From: Nemertoderma westbladi
Lineage: Eukaryota > Xenacoelomorpha > Nemertodermatida > Nemertodermatidae
Length of the DNA stretch: 64,000 nucleotides
Reading direction: 5' to 3'
Assembly: GCA_032718475.1 (NCBI GenBank)
Contig: JAUCBJ010008659.1
Location: 22,290 to 86,289 of the forward strand
Part shown: piece after piece, positions 1 through 12,089 of the stretch
How positions within the stretch are numbered: the stretch's first letter is position 1
How the letters are laid out: each line of letters begins with the position of its first letter
Notes under the pieces: generated by a model
Database searches by the model: none
Told to the model about the DNA's origin: nothing
Seen by the model: only the letters and a program-made list of their open reading frames with translations
Made by a program: the position numbers and the translations under genes

Positions 1-1446
1 CAGAATATAATAAAGCCCACAAGGAATCAGCTAAGAGGCATATCCCCAGAAACCCAAACGAAACAGTATGTGCAATGGCAAAAGTCTGAAGTTACTTGCA
101 AGAGAGAAGATCTTATGAGAGCCTACAATGTTAAAACCGAACAACCAACAACTGAGAACGTTGAGAAAACTAAGGACGATCTTAAATAGACCTATAACAT
201 CAGCCAGGAAAAGTACATACAGGATAAAATTGAAGCAATTGCAACTGCTCACATACAGCAACAATCAAGACTTACCTGGCAAACTGTAAATTAGGTATCT
301 GGTCAGAAAAGTTGTACAAAGGGGCGCCTCAAAGCCGATAGTCCTGAAGAACGTGTTGGGAAGTGGAAAAATCACTTCAGCAACTTGCTTGGGCAGCCAC
401 AAAACATCGAGGTCAGCCATACAAGGAAAATATATTACAAGACACTACCTATAGAAACAGGGGACTTCACACCTGCCGAACTTCAAAGAAGCATTAAAAG
501 CATGTCCGATAATAAAGCGAGTGCATTAGATGAAATCCCAGCGGAGGTATGGAAAACAGGAGTGCTAAACAGACCATTATTGAATGTTTGCAACCGGATG
601 TTAAAAGAGGAAAAGCCATCACCAATTTGGACTAAAGGTCAACTAAAGCCTCTCTCCAACAAAGGAAACCTTGGTATACCAACAAACTATCATGGGATCT
701 GTCTGCTTGTGGTAGCTGCCAAAATATACAATAAAAAGATTCTATATAGGAATAGGCCTCACATAGAGAAACTACTGCGTAAGAGCCAAAGAGGATTTCG
801 ACCAAATAGATCAACAATAGCTCAGATACTCGCACTACAGAGACTGATTGAAGGAATTAAGTCAAAGAATCTTCCCACAGTCATGAATTTTGTGGACTTC
901 AAGAAGACATTCGACTCCATCCATGGAGGTAAAATGCTTGAAATCCTAAGAGCTTATGGAATACGAGAAGTAATTGTTGCTGGCATTGGATTGTTATATT
1001 GTGACACAGAAGCACAGGTACTCTCATCAGATGGTGAAACTGAGTTTTTCTCAATCCTGGCTGGCGTACTGCAAGGTGACACAAGGTGACACATTAGCAC
1101 CATTACTATTTGTAATTGTACTGGATTACGTAATGAGGACGGCCACAAAGGGTGAAGATCTGGGATTCACACTTCAAGAATGCAGAAGTAGAAGATATCC
1201 GGCAACTACAGTCACAGATACCGACTTTGCGGATGACATCACCCTGCTCTCTAATACGCTAGCAGATGCACAGCTTCTACTAAATAAAGTGGAGAGGGCT
1301 GCTAAGGAGGTTGGATTGAATATAAATCCTACCAAAACCGAATTTATGACTTTTAATGTTGATGGAAACTTGACAACCAGCGATAATAATCAACTAAAGA
1401 AGGTTTATGACTTCCAGTACCTAGGATCATGGATAGACAGTATGTA
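1..1446 (+). pseudogene. RTE-like LINE reverse transcriptase fragment (family A)
   Basis: This is a non-LTR reverse transcriptase relic. The region 1-384 reads as a stop-interrupted upstream part. From about 385 to 1089 the frame carries RT blocks: 'DNKASALDEIPAEVW', 'QRGFRPNRSTIAQILALQ', 'NFVDFKKTFDSIHGGKM' and 'LAGVLQGDT'. A perfect tandem duplication of the 10-mer aaggtgacac (1073-1092) then shifts the frame. The RT resumes at about 1085-1446 with the catalytic box 'DFADDITLL' and the thumb motif 'YDFQYLGSWIDS'. The fragment stops exactly where the LTR element at 1443 begins, so that element probably inserted into it. The C-terminal half of a sister copy lies at 46258-46982. Assignment to the RTE group rests on family resemblance ('YLGSWI', FADD, short microsatellite tail in the sister copy); another Jockey-superfamily clade is possible. 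Confidence 0.85.
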
Positions 1447-1514
1447 AGCGGATTCAATTCCCTTCATTCTCCGCCTTAAAATGGGACCAGTGGCATTTTA
1501 CCAATATAGTTGGC
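1443..1514 (+). repeat. 5' LTR start (72-bp direct repeat copy 1)
   Basis: It begins TGTAAGCGGATTC and ends TATAGTTGGC, matching 6692-6763 with one difference (ggacc/ggatc). It interrupts the RTE-like ORF. The sequence after it (to about 2000) may be the rest of the 5' LTR, but the 3' copy stops at the same point, so the full LTR length cannot be read here. Confidence 0.7.
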
Positions 1515-2117
1515 GATATGAGATTACCAATAATAATCTTGCCTCATAACCAACTCGGGGAAGGGGGGGGGGGGGGTGACACAGGCCCTAAAGCCACAGA
1601 GAGAGGTGAGAGGTCAAACCACCTCAGAGGGAAACCCAGCTAGTCCAGGCTAGTGGCAGGGGGTACCACCTACAGGGAGTGCCAAAGTGACAATTAGTAT
1701 ATAAGCCAATAGCGGGCAGGGGAGCACTTGGGGAAAGATAGGAAAGCATCCATTGGGTAGCAAAGGCCAAAGTAGAGTAGAGGTGAAACCAATATGTATG
1801 TGTATCAATCATATAGTTATCCTGATTACAGATTTACCGGTCAGTTTATTAATCACACAGCTAGAGACCGGCAATAGTTTCTAACATCACTTCATATACT
1901 GTCTGTATTGCAATTTCTACTGTTATCTGTTATACTTTCTGTGCTATTATCATTGGAACATTAACAATGAGAAAGTCAAACTCTATTATTTTCCCGATGG
2001 CCTTCGGCCAAAGATATTAGTTCAGCAGCCCAGCAGCAAAGTGACGCGTAGTACCTAACCCGGTTGGGATCACTGAACTCAATCCCATCACAGTAGAAAC
2101 TACCGACAACAACAGCT

Positions 2118-3900
2118 GTGACCACAACGAGAAAGATGAGTGAAGGATACCAGATGCCCCGAGAATCGGAAGGAGAAAGAACACTGCCGCGGACCCTGGA
2201 TGACACCAACCAAATGATCCGAGAGGCAGCGACGAGACGATACCGGCCTGCCACTCAGGATTCGCCAACGAGGGACGATCTGAATACCCAAGCGGAGGGT
2301 GGCCGACAACAACGAGGAGGGAAAGTCAACGATGACAAGTCGACGCGAGACGGCCAAAAGTCGCCGTACCAAAGCGTACCAAAGTCGCCGGCCAGCCACA
2401 GGCCGAGTGCGACAGACGGCCCACCGGAACGGCGACGGTGGGGCTGGCGGTACGACACCGGACGAGGAGGGAAGGTAGAGTCAACAAAGAGGACGTCGGG
2501 ACGAGTGATCGCCTGCGACGGGCGTACAATGCCACAAAGAAACTACTAAAAGAGGCTAAGGAGGAGAGAAAGGTAGACCAGCCTAAACTATACCAGAGGC
2601 TAGGTGAGTTGAATAAACATTTTCGTTACTTAGTCCGTTTTGGACAGGGAGAACTGGTGAGTGAGAGAGCGAGGGGGGTCGCCACAGAACTGTTTGAATT
2701 GTGGCTGTCCAAGGTAATGGAACCAGACATAGTGTATGTAGGGCCTTACTTAGTGGATGCTAGGGGAATTAAGTTCCTGGGATGCGTGGACCCGCACAAC
2801 GGCGAATCCGAGGTTAACCCCAAGGATTCGGTGTCGTCGATGAGTAAGGAACCCCAGTAAACGGGGGAAAATTAGTAGAACAGAGAGGCAATGGGAGTCC
2901 GTCGCGACCGCTAAGTCTGCTACATCCTCCGCAAAAGCAAGAAGGGTGTTAGAGATAGATCTGGCGTGTCAAATATACATTGTGGCGCTGGATCAAATGG
3001 AACTGGAAAGGCAGTTGAATGAGGGAACTGCGCTATTAGAGAGGAAGAGAGAATTAGCAAGAGAGTGTAAAGAGAGGGCTGAGAGGGTGGCAAGAAACTA
3101 TAGAGAACGAGAGGAGAGAGAGATGAACGAGCACAAGGAGCGAGAGGTGAGGGAAGAGAACGAGTGCAAAGAGTGAAAGGAGAAGAAAGAGAATGAGCGC
3201 AAAGAGTGAAAGGAGAGGGAAGAGAACGAGCGCAAAGAGCGAAAGGAGAGGGAAGAGAATGAGCGCAAAGAGTGGGAAGCGAGGAGGGCTGAGAGGATTG
3301 AGAGAGAAGTGAACGAGCGTAGAGAGTGGGAGGCGAGGGAGACAGAATTAGGATAGAGAGGATAGAGAGAGAGAGAGGGCGGGCAAATGGATGCGGGATG
3401 ATATGCATACCCGGCGGAGGGGGTTAATGCACTATCAAGCGAAGCAAAAGCGCTCGTTAGAATTGGCAAAAATGAGTTTATCGGAGAGTGAGGCTGGTTC
3501 GGGTAGTATTTACGAGGAACCAGAGGTGATGGGAGTGCCTTAAATACCTACAAGTTTATACAGGGGGGCCAGCATATGACATCGTGAGGCAGTACCAAGG
3601 TATTGAAGGTGGATTCACGACTGCATGGCGGGCACTGGACAGGGAATTCGGGCATCCTGCGAAGATCATTCGACAAACCTTAAGGGGAATAACATCAGGC
3701 AGACTATAGGATAACCCTGTCAGCATCAAGACCTTCGCGAATAAAGTCGAAAAGGCGCTGATTGTGCTAAAGACCCTAGATGCACCTTACGAACTCAATG
3801 CATTGAAAAACATCACTACAATAGCGCAGGCACTACCGATCTGGCAGAGGAACAAGTGGAGAAAGATCGCCTTCTCCACCCGGGAGAAGAAAGGTGGTAG
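2118..3900 (+). pseudogene. BEL/Pao-like gag remnant
   Basis: A region of overlapping short frames (2118-2549, 2438-2860, 2946-3176 and onward to about 3890) is rich in charged residues. At 3060-3350 it has near-tandem 24-bp units encoding E/R/K-rich 'ERKEREEN' repeats, which would form a long coiled coil in a gag protein. At about 3560-3880 a further frame reads 'YDIVRQYQGIEGG' and 'AWRALDREFGHPAKII', the type of gag segment found in Pao elements (a core in which short elements are joined to a 'RFG' motif). Several frameshifts and an in-frame stop at 3174 show that it is dead. The assignment depends mainly on its position upstream of the pol pieces. Confidence 0.6.
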
Positions 3901-4545
3901 GAGGATACAGATTCGAAGAGTGTAAGGAAACACCAATGAAACACGGCGAGGTAGATGGAGGTAAAGGTCAAACAATGGCGACAAGCACCACGGGAGCGAA
4001 GAGAAGGGGAAAGGTACTAGTCGGGGTGGTATTGGTGAGGATAATAGGAGAGAGTGGGCGGTCAGTCACGACGTTAATGTTTATCAACAGTGGAGCAGCG
4101 TTCACGCTAGTGGAGAATTGGGTAGCCGAAGAGATAGGGTTGCAGACGAGGCCAAGCAAAATGGCGGTAACTACTATCTCAAGCAAGGACGAGGTCCTGG
4201 AGATGAGAACAGGATGTTGCAAGATATCAGCAATAACACCAGGCTGTGATTATGGGGCGACCATCGACCCCATCCAAATAATAGAATTGATTAATATAAA
4301 TGCCAGGCGGCCTACAACGATCGAGGTCGAGCTATATCGGTTCATGGACGATAAAGATTTCTCAATACCCAAGTGGACGTCTCGAAGGTATCCATCATAG
4401 TCGGCATGGACTGCCCGATGGCCCACGAGAGAGTACGGACCATATTCGGAGGGGATACACAACGAGATCCAATGGCAATTCTTACTCCATTCGGATGGAC
4501 ACTTAGCGGCCCAATCAGGACCAAAATCCCATTCAGCATGTCCCA
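3894..4545 (+). pseudogene. BEL/Pao-like protease and pol N-terminus, truncated
   Basis: Frame 3894-4400 contains 'TTLMFINSGAAFTLVE', the place where retroviral-type aspartic proteases have D-S/T-G. Here the first residue is Asn, so the active site is lost. A second frame (4373-4545) continues with 'VSIIVGMDCPMAH' and 'AILTPFGWTLSGPI', a block typical of the segment just before reverse transcriptase in Pao elements (LIG.D.. then GW.LSGP). The frame changes between the two blocks, and the RT that should follow is absent. Confidence 0.7.
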
Positions 4546-5233
4546 ACTTCGTGGGAGCGGAGAACGAGTTGGCCGAGGCTTTCGACATCCTAGAAGGAGA
4601 TGATGTCAGAGCAGCTATGAGAAAGCATCTCATAAAGTGGGAAAGGAGAACGCCATACGCGCCACATACATTAGGGTGTGTGGAGAGGCTTGTGGGAAGC
4701 TCCAAACGCCTGATGACCAAACTGATGAACAACCGTATGGTCACGGAAGACGTATTGAGAACAGTGTTAGCCAAGTGCGGGGGAATCATTAATAGCAGAC
4801 CGCATTATCCCAAGAACGACGACCCAGAATCGCTAAACGTCCTAACACCAGGTCATTTACTAAGCCAGCAACAATCGATATGCGGGGTATAGATCCAGAT
4901 GACATACATTCACGCCAAAGCTGGAAAGTCGCCAAGGCAATAAGTGCGGAGTATTGGACGAGATGGAGAGAAGAGTATCTTCCAACACTACATAGGAGGA
5001 GCAAGTGGAGGAATACTAGCAGAGAGCTGAAGAAGGGTGATTTGGTAATCGTCACAGACGATACAATTATCAATAACCAGTGGAGACTAGCCAGAGTAGT
5101 AGATACGTACCCCGAACGTTACGGAAGGATTAGGTCGGTGGAAGTGAGGATTGGAGGAAAGATAGGGGCCAAAGATAGGAAGACCTACAGGAGGGCGGTA
5201 GGAAAGTGTTGCCTATTGGAAGGGTTGCCTTAA
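4540..5233 (+). pseudogene. BEL/Pao-like integrase C-terminal half and post-integrase domain
   Basis: Frame 4551-4892 starts inside an integrase core ('NFVGAENELAEAF' immediately upstream) and includes 'YAPHTLGCVERLVGS', holding the expected catalytic Glu, and 'GIINSRPHYPKNDDP' then 'LNVLTPGHLL', a string characteristic of BEL/Pao integrases. A frameshift near 4880 leads into 4880-5233, with 'EYWTRWREEYLPTLHRRSKW' and 'GDLVIVTDDT..NNQWRLARV', the conserved domain that follows integrase in this group. The first two catalytic acidic residues of the integrase are deleted with the RT. Confidence 0.82.
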
Positions 5234-5344
5234 AGTTTAGTCATCCAATATATTGGACTGAGGGGGGGTGGGAATGAGGGCGAGACGCCCTTCCTGCACC
5301 AAAAAATAAACAAGCAAAATAATAAAATAAGTAGTAAGATAGCA

Positions 5345-5712
5345 GGTAGTAATAGTAGTAGTAGGCATACCATAGTAGTAAGGTACATAGCGAGTACCGT
5401 AGAAGTTGTGGGCACTGAGGGCGACACGTAGTGAGTGGAAGTAAAGGGTATGTACACATACCATAGTAGCAGTAGTAGGGTACATAGTACCATAGAAGTT
5501 GTGGGCACTGAGGGCGCCACGTAGTGAGTGGAAGAAAAGGGTATGTACGCATACCATAGTAGTAGTAGTAGGGTACATAGTACCGTAGAAGTTGTGGGCA
5601 CTGAGGGCGCCACGTAGTGAGTGCAAGTAAAGGGTATGTACACATACCATAGTAGTAGTAGTAGTAGTAGTATACAGTACCATAGCACCTGTGGGCAGTG
5701 AGGGCGCCACGT
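5345..5712. repeat. 93-bp tandem repeat downstream of the BEL/Pao pol region
   Basis: Units begin gtaccgtagaagttgtggg at 5394, 5487 and 5580, with a last partial unit at 5677. The period is 93 bp, with an internal (TAG)n stretch of variable length (97 bp in the last interval). Each unit carries 'cactgagggcgccacgtagtg'. It sits in the noncoding part of the LTR element between the post-integrase domain and the 3' LTR. Confidence 0.85.
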
Positions 5713-6691
5713 CAGGAACTCGGAAGGTAGATAATGATAATAGCGCAGGCAGGGGGGTACATAAATAAAATAAAATAAAATTAGGGCAATATTAGCACGA
5801 AGGAAAGAACAAGGTAGGAGGAAGGCCATTACTGAACGAAACTTTTAACATCTTGTTTAACAGCACTCACTTAAATTGAGCCTTTGTAAGGTCCCACCAA
5901 ATGGGTGAGCGCGGGAAAGTTCGTGATGGCGAAGAGATTAGTAAAGAAGAGAAAGGCGGAGAAATCATGGAACGGGCGGGACCAGGAGTGACGAGTCATA
6001 TCACCTCAGAGAGGGGGGGGGGGGGGGGGGTTAAGACGTGTCATGTAGACGAGCATATAATATAATATATATAATATATAATATAATAATTAATTATTAT
6101 ATATAACTCATATGTATATTATACAATATATACCGTAGTCAAGTACAACCTTTTTCCAATTAGCTACTGGGACTGGGGACTAATTGACTAGAACAGCAGG
6201 ACGAGACTTAGACGGATCCCACTAACATGGTGCACACATGTGTGGGACCCAATAAGTGTGTGGAGAGTGAAAACAAAAATGGGAAACGGGGGAAGTATGG
6301 AGAGGAGGTGTTGGCATGTGTAGAAGTGAAAGGAGTGCAATTCAAGTGTGGGGAGCGAGCAGTGAGAAAGGATGAGTCCCAAGGGACCGGAGGGAGAAGA
6401 AGGGACAGCAAGATACGTGAGGAAGATTTGAGTAAGGTTAAATGAAATTGTGTGGAGAGTGAGCACAATAGTCTCAAACAGAGACACCAGATACCTTGGT
6501 GCAACACAGCTCGCGATTGCACCAAGGATGGGTAGCGATAACACACCCAGGGGGGGGGGGGGGTGGTCTGGAAAGCCGACCCCGAGAAAATAACTCCACC
6601 CCACACCCAATATTAGATTGGGTTCCAGCGGAATTGAAGCGCACTTATGGTTGATGCTATCTTCTCACCGGGAAGATAGCATGGGGGGGAG
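5713..6691 (+). other. Noncoding 3' part of the LTR element with poly-G runs and polypurine tract
   Basis: No supported gene is seen. The stretch holds a G run at about 6009-6029, an AT-rich segment (6055-6130), a second G run at about 6551-6563, a short hairpin ending gctatcttc..gaagatagc (6656-6680), and a purine-rich ATGGGGGGGAG directly before the right LTR copy. Confidence 0.5.
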
Positions 6692-6763
6692 TGTAAGCGG
6701 ATTCAATTCCCTTCATTCTCCGCCTTAAAATGGGATCAGTGGCATTTTACCAATATAGTTGGC
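6692..6763 (+). repeat. 3' LTR start (72-bp direct repeat copy 2)
   Basis: This is the second copy of the 72-bp repeat. It follows a polypurine tract, which identifies it as the beginning of the 3' LTR. Similarity to the left copy ends at TTGGC (6763), so the LTR is truncated or interrupted there. Confidence 0.7.
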
Positions 6764-6844
6764 TAACAGCGGAACAATACTTATTAACTATTAAAATTAC
6801 AGAGATTTTCATAGTTAATTAATTTAAAAGTGAGATAAGCACTA

Positions 6845-7090
6845 CCAAATATATTTCGATACACATAGTGGACATCTTCAGTGAATTAATGATTGTAAAT
6901 AGAATTATTACTAAAACTGACATAAAGGGCCTAACTAAATACTGAAATGAAATCATTCTGTATTATGTGCATTTCAGTATTTAGTTAGGCCCTTTATGTC
7001 AGTTTTAGTATTAATTTTACAGTTTAATATTACATTTTACAGTGATAAATTCACTGAAGATGTCCACTATGTGGATCGAAATATATTTGA
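6845..7090. mobile_element. Foldback (inverted-repeat) element
   Basis: A left arm at 6845-6949 and a right arm at 6970-7090 are near-perfect reverse complements, separated by about 20 bp. The innermost part (ctaaaactgacataaaggg..) pairs almost completely. Near the outer end each arm carries the motif CTGAAGA-stem-CGAAA (right arm, plus strand 7054-7081; left arm, minus strand 6881-6854). No ORF is present. It resembles a MITE or a palindromic retroelement end. Confidence 0.8.
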
Positions 7091-7739
7091 TAGTTAACTT
7101 ATTAGCTATTAATATGTTTATGTGTATATATTTAATAGCTATTTTGTATGCGTATGTAGGTATATGCGTAAAATTAAGTGGATATACATACACCTAAGAT
7201 ACTTAGTGCGTTGCAATGGAACATTAATCATGTGTAACTGTTGTTGCATTGCACTATTCCATTCGTGTGGTAAGACCGTAGAAAAGTTGACAATAATTAT
7301 TCATTGAACAGGAAATTACTTATTACAATATTATATTCACTGTACTGGAGTTTGATTGTTATTTTCGAGCAAGAACTTCAAGTTATATTAAATGAAAGTT
7401 TTGAATATTAGTCAAAAAGGTCAATTGGGTAACTAAATCATGTTATATTTCTTTGCGTTTATAGTTGGCAGTGTACCACTCTACTGTTGCATTGCTAAAC
7501 CATTGTTGCAGCACGAATTTCTAATTAAATCATCACCCTAAATAAATCAAAGGTGTTCTGAAGTATCTGAGCAAGTCATAAAAATCGCTGAACAAGACTG
7601 TCCACGTTAGATGGGCGTATACAATGATTGAAACTAGAGGCGAGTTGACACAAATCCTAAATATATTCCCTTTATACCACCCCACCCCGCTTATATCAAT
7701 ATCATTGCGCATCATCAAATAAATAATATTCTCTCTATC

Positions 7740-8340
7740 TATAATTGGCCCGCTGAATCACAGTTGCACATTGAGATACTACGATGGTTTAACGAATAAT
7801 TCGTGATCCGCGCAATCATAAATTGGCTTGATGCAATGCAGGGTGGTGCATTAAGAATGCTATACCGGCTTGTCATCAAAATTGCACCACCATACCACGA
7901 TATTCCCACTATTTTCGCGAGGTTATCTGCGTCTTCAAGGCCAGTATCCTTTAAAAGGCGTCTTCTGAATAAAATCATGGCTCTCCATGTTGTTGAACCA
8001 TCATATACTGATCCTATTTATATAATAATTTCCCCAGGAATCGCATATAACGAAAGTAAGCTGAACCTACATGATCGGGAGACGTCAACTTAAACTTAAA
8101 GAAGTCAACAAAGATAACAGCCAGATTTCTGTGATTCTTTTTTAATAACTCTTAAATTATTTATTATTCTAAGTGCCAAAATTGACCCCATAGTCTTAAG
8201 ACCTTTTCCACATAGCAGTCTCTCAATGGAATCCCAGATGCGATTTAATCTAATTATTATATTATATAGCTTTGTAGCAAAGCTTTTTCTTTCCACGAAA
8301 AGAGGGTTAGGCTGCTGTTATTATGGATGGGGTCCAACTT
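7740..8340 (-). pseudogene. Internally deleted family B LINE relic
   Basis: Read on the minus strand, about 8335-7980 matches the RT palm region of family B (the part that corresponds to 'IERLLRG..GFRKGRG' through 'SRMFSILSLYGIPDE'). It then jumps at about 7985 straight to the 3'-terminal part (about 7975-7805, 'ILFRRRLLKDTGLEDADNLAKI'). The middle of the element, including the FADD box and thumb, is gone. Many stops show age. The 3' end lacks a clear (TAG)n tail. Confidence 0.7.
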
Positions 8341-11300
8341 ATTCGTTTCCATTAATTAACAAGAAAACCAAGTAACATTATGTGAATAGAATATTGTTGA
8401 AATATAAAATATAAATATAAAATGAAATATATTTGAAAAAAAATAAGTATAAATACGTCAGTATTCCGGAACAAATTAAGAGAGTCTCGATCCCAGATGA
8501 AAATTACTAATATTAAGAATCACAGCAACCCAAGTTTTTTAAAGGTATCAAAAAATAATAGCCACAACACTAATAGGTATTGTTTTGAAATGCTTACAAA
8601 TTAATAAACATATAAACAAATAAATATAATATAATAAAAAATATATAATAACGAATGAGGGAAGGTGGTTTCAATTAAACATGACCCATATTATTATTAA
8701 TTGATATGGTACCTCGCTTTACACTCCAACCAAACACGCTGTAATGTTTTCAGAAAAGTACCTTATACCAGTATTCAAGAACGTATTGAAAGGTCATCTT
8801 GTTGGGATAGTTTCCCTGAATAATGGATGAAACTAGGATGGAATGGATGGAACTAGGACTTAGCGGCCAGGAATCCAGGAATCTGTTGACTACATGTAAT
8901 TCTAGTAAACAATTGGAATTCGGAAAGGTTAAAACACTCAAAAATCTCGCCATTCGCTACCCTCTTACATCAATGTGCCCTAATGGCATTTAATAATGGA
9001 GAAAATAACGAATGCAAGGCTTTGGGTTATATCCTATGTACGGGTGTGACTTGGAAATGCATGTGAGGTTGTTAGTTTTGACTTCTCAATGACATTCATT
9101 GTGCGATATTTCACTCCGACCATTAATTAATGTGGCTCAACTACACTACTATAAGCCTAAGGCTGTACATGTTCAGATGCACTGCACTGGGTATTGACCT
9201 AATCAATGGTATATTCTTCATGGTCAATAGTAGCATGGCGACTAAGGCAAAATAAACAATACAAAAATATAGATAAGGGAGGCAAGATAAATGACACACT
9301 ACACAACATTCATAACAATGTTATTTTATCAGCTTTGAATGAACAAGCAAAATAATTTATTAAATGGTAAAGCGAATAATGACAAATCACCAAAAAGACA
9401 TGCCTTAGCTCTCCTATCAAGCAAAAGTCCAAACCATTAATCAAAAACAGTTGCTAAGGGTGGCATTATTGTATGAGGAGGCAAAGCAAAGATTTTCCTA
9501 AATTTAATCAGGCAAATGTAGTTATATCATCAGCTTTGTTAAAAACATGAAAGCAGTGTTGAGTTATTTGGAAATATGTCATTGTCGTCAACAAATATCC
9601 AGTCTAATAACAATAAAGACTATTTGCAGCTTGCAGCAGCTACCGGAGGATTTTAAAATCGACGAATGCCTAGAACTGGTCTTTCCTTATACGCACACAC
9701 ATTTGCATAGTATGTTTACTGGAAAAATAATCTGGAAATAATTTAGAAACATCAAGGGTTCTGTGTAGATCCAGCGCCAATACTATCACCGTGTATCACA
9801 ATTCCCTCATGTAATGTAGTAGTGGTGAGTGTGTATAAGTTAGCATTCATAGCTTATTGTTTTATTGCTTTCATTTTGTTAGGGATGACAGTAGTAGGAT
9901 TATACTTGAATAATAACATCGTACTACATCCTTCTTATGATGGATGATGATTGATCGCTGGCTATTGGAGTTAATCTATTGTATTACTGATTTATGATAA
10001 TTACTGTGCAAATTTCGACCTAATTCGCACTATATTTGTATTGTATTTTTTTTATATAGTTCTGGACCAACACATACTCTATCCTATCCAACACCTACTC
10101 TACATAGCTGTTTTGGAGTGATTGATGTTGGGATGAAATTCATAGTGCAGGTAATGATGACATGCCATAAGCCTCTCGGACATTTCAAGATGAGTACGGA
10201 ATAATCCCTAAATCTTGAATTATAATCTCTGGGTAAGCTAAGCTCCTGTATTATCTAATATTTTAGCATAACGGGCATGTTTTTCTTCAATAACTAGTCC
10301 AACTTTGTATAATGTTTAGCCTTCACAGTCATAATCATCAATATTTGTTTATATAGACGAAAATACAATTACCACTAACTCGACAACTACCAACAACCCT
10401 GCACATTACTCACAAGATTAATATTCATAACATTTCAGTGCATGAAACCCAATAACAAACTAGCCGTGTGTGTTAATAATATGTTGAAATGAAACTCAGT
10501 ACCACAACCATAGGGCAATTCAACTATAATTAATATTATGCAGCCCCATGTTTGCAGTTATAACAATACAATTTTAAATCAGCCGCAAACGAATTGATGA
10601 ATAAGAGCTGCCCATTCATGACCTTTCATGAGGCCGTTAATGACATTTATCTTTTTAGAAATATATATTAAAACATAAAAGCGATTAATCCAGTATGATA
10701 AGATACTGCAATGTTAGGGCATAGTTTGGAAGGAATTAGTGCCCTGAAAACTTATCCTAAAACTATGAAATAACTTATCAGCTGAAATATGTGAGATTAA
10801 TTCAAAGTGACACATATTAATCGGTTTAGTTGTTAAAGGCCTGAAAATCTACAACAACTACTGCTGATGTATATTATTGTTGCTGTCAAAATTATTTCGA
10901 AAGAAAATAATACAGTACTAGTCCTAACATTGTTATCATTTATAACACATGTCATTATAATAGCAGGCTGCTAAGCAGTGAATCATACAGACCAGCAATA
11001 TCATTATAAATCATGCATCACCGGAAGAGGGCCTTGGGACTAAAGTAGGGGTTGAATTGTCCTTGAGAACGTGGCAATCCCGGATGGAGAAATTTATTTC
11101 CAGTTCATGAGTTCCTACTTTTGAAATGTATCATCGATATTATTTCATTGAGTCATACATACAAACATAGAAGGAGCTAAAAATGGCTAAAATCCCATGT
11201 CAAACTTAAATATAACCAACACTCTTGTGGCACATATTGCTGTCACCACTTGAAATCTTAGAGACAATCATCGACCTGTATCCTTGAGGAGTTGGCGAAG

Positions 11301-12085
11301 TTCTTTTTTTAAGTTTAATTAAACTGACAGACAACCAAGGTTTCCCATCCCTTATACCATGCTACCTTTAGTTTTTACTCTTGATAGTTTTTACTCACGA
11401 TATTTTTATGCGCGATATTTCTCAAGTCTCGATATTTTTAACTAATAACCGATTCATGTTGAAATTCAACATTACATTTCACAATGGCAATAACTTCATC
11501 CAAATAAGACCAACATATTAGTAGATTTTATAAGCGAGGGAATTTAATAACCCCAAGCAGCTCTCGATCCATCGACCACACGCACAAAAGTCCACCGAGC
11601 AAAGTTGCGGCTTTGACAAGAGTATAACATGTCCAATTTATATGTATAAATAGTATATATAGTATATATATAAAATAATCATTATAATCATTATGATATA
11701 TAATCATTTAAATCATTATGTTCCACAAAAATGTTAGTCTCGCGAACCACTTTACCCATGTAGAAATGAAGGGTTCAGTCAGTTGCGAAATCATGCTAAT
11801 CAAATCTCACGCAATGTGGAACTAAAGTTGGTATTCACCAATGGGTGGCAGTTATCATGCAGGGGAGCGTCATAGTGGAACATACAATGAGGGAACTCCA
11901 GGGACGTAGACTTTGAGGTATGGTTAATCGAAAGAAACTGCCATTCCTACTTGACACTATCATCGATTTCGTACATTTCATTGATTTAGTCAGGTGTTTG
12001 GTTTATTGGGGATTTCCGACTTCTTACTTAAACAAAACTTACAAGATGAGCTGTATACCCAAGATCCCAGCATGGTAATCAATCA
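8341..12085. other. AT-rich stretch with no gene recognised
   Basis: I see no coding region, RNA gene or clear repeat structure here. Short open stretches (for example 9547-9741) have no family resemblance and no splice context I can support. One or more downstream eag exons could lie in the region below 30 kb, but none was recognised here. Confidence 0.4.
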
Positions 12086-12089
12086 ACTT

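Larger units (their letters stand above)
1443..6763 (+). mobile_element. Decayed BEL/Pao-like LTR retroelement
   Basis: The element is bounded by a 72-bp direct repeat (1443-1514 and 6692-6763, one mismatch) starting TGTAAGCGG. The right copy is preceded by a purine tract (about 6681-6691), the normal position of a polypurine tract next to a 3' LTR. Between them, in order and on the same strand, lie a gag-like region, an aspartic-protease-like and Pao-type pol N-terminal piece, then an integrase C-terminal half and the Pao-type post-integrase domain. Reverse transcriptase, RNase H and the integrase N-terminus are missing, so there is a large internal deletion near 4545. The true LTR is probably longer than 72 bp; a TATA-like stretch (1698-1704) and a GC-rich leader precede gag. 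No convincing target duplication is visible. Confidence 0.75.

Noticed and set aside
5237-5829. Open frames on the minus strand rich in Tyr/Leu at the 93-bp repeat
   Set aside because: Repeat-driven frames in noncoding sequence of an LTR element.
6845-7090. Functional hammerhead ribozymes
   Set aside because: CTGAAGA and CGAAA with a stem II are present, but the first stem II pair is mismatched and I could not find pairing stems I and III or a proper cleavage triplet. Kept only as a motif observation.
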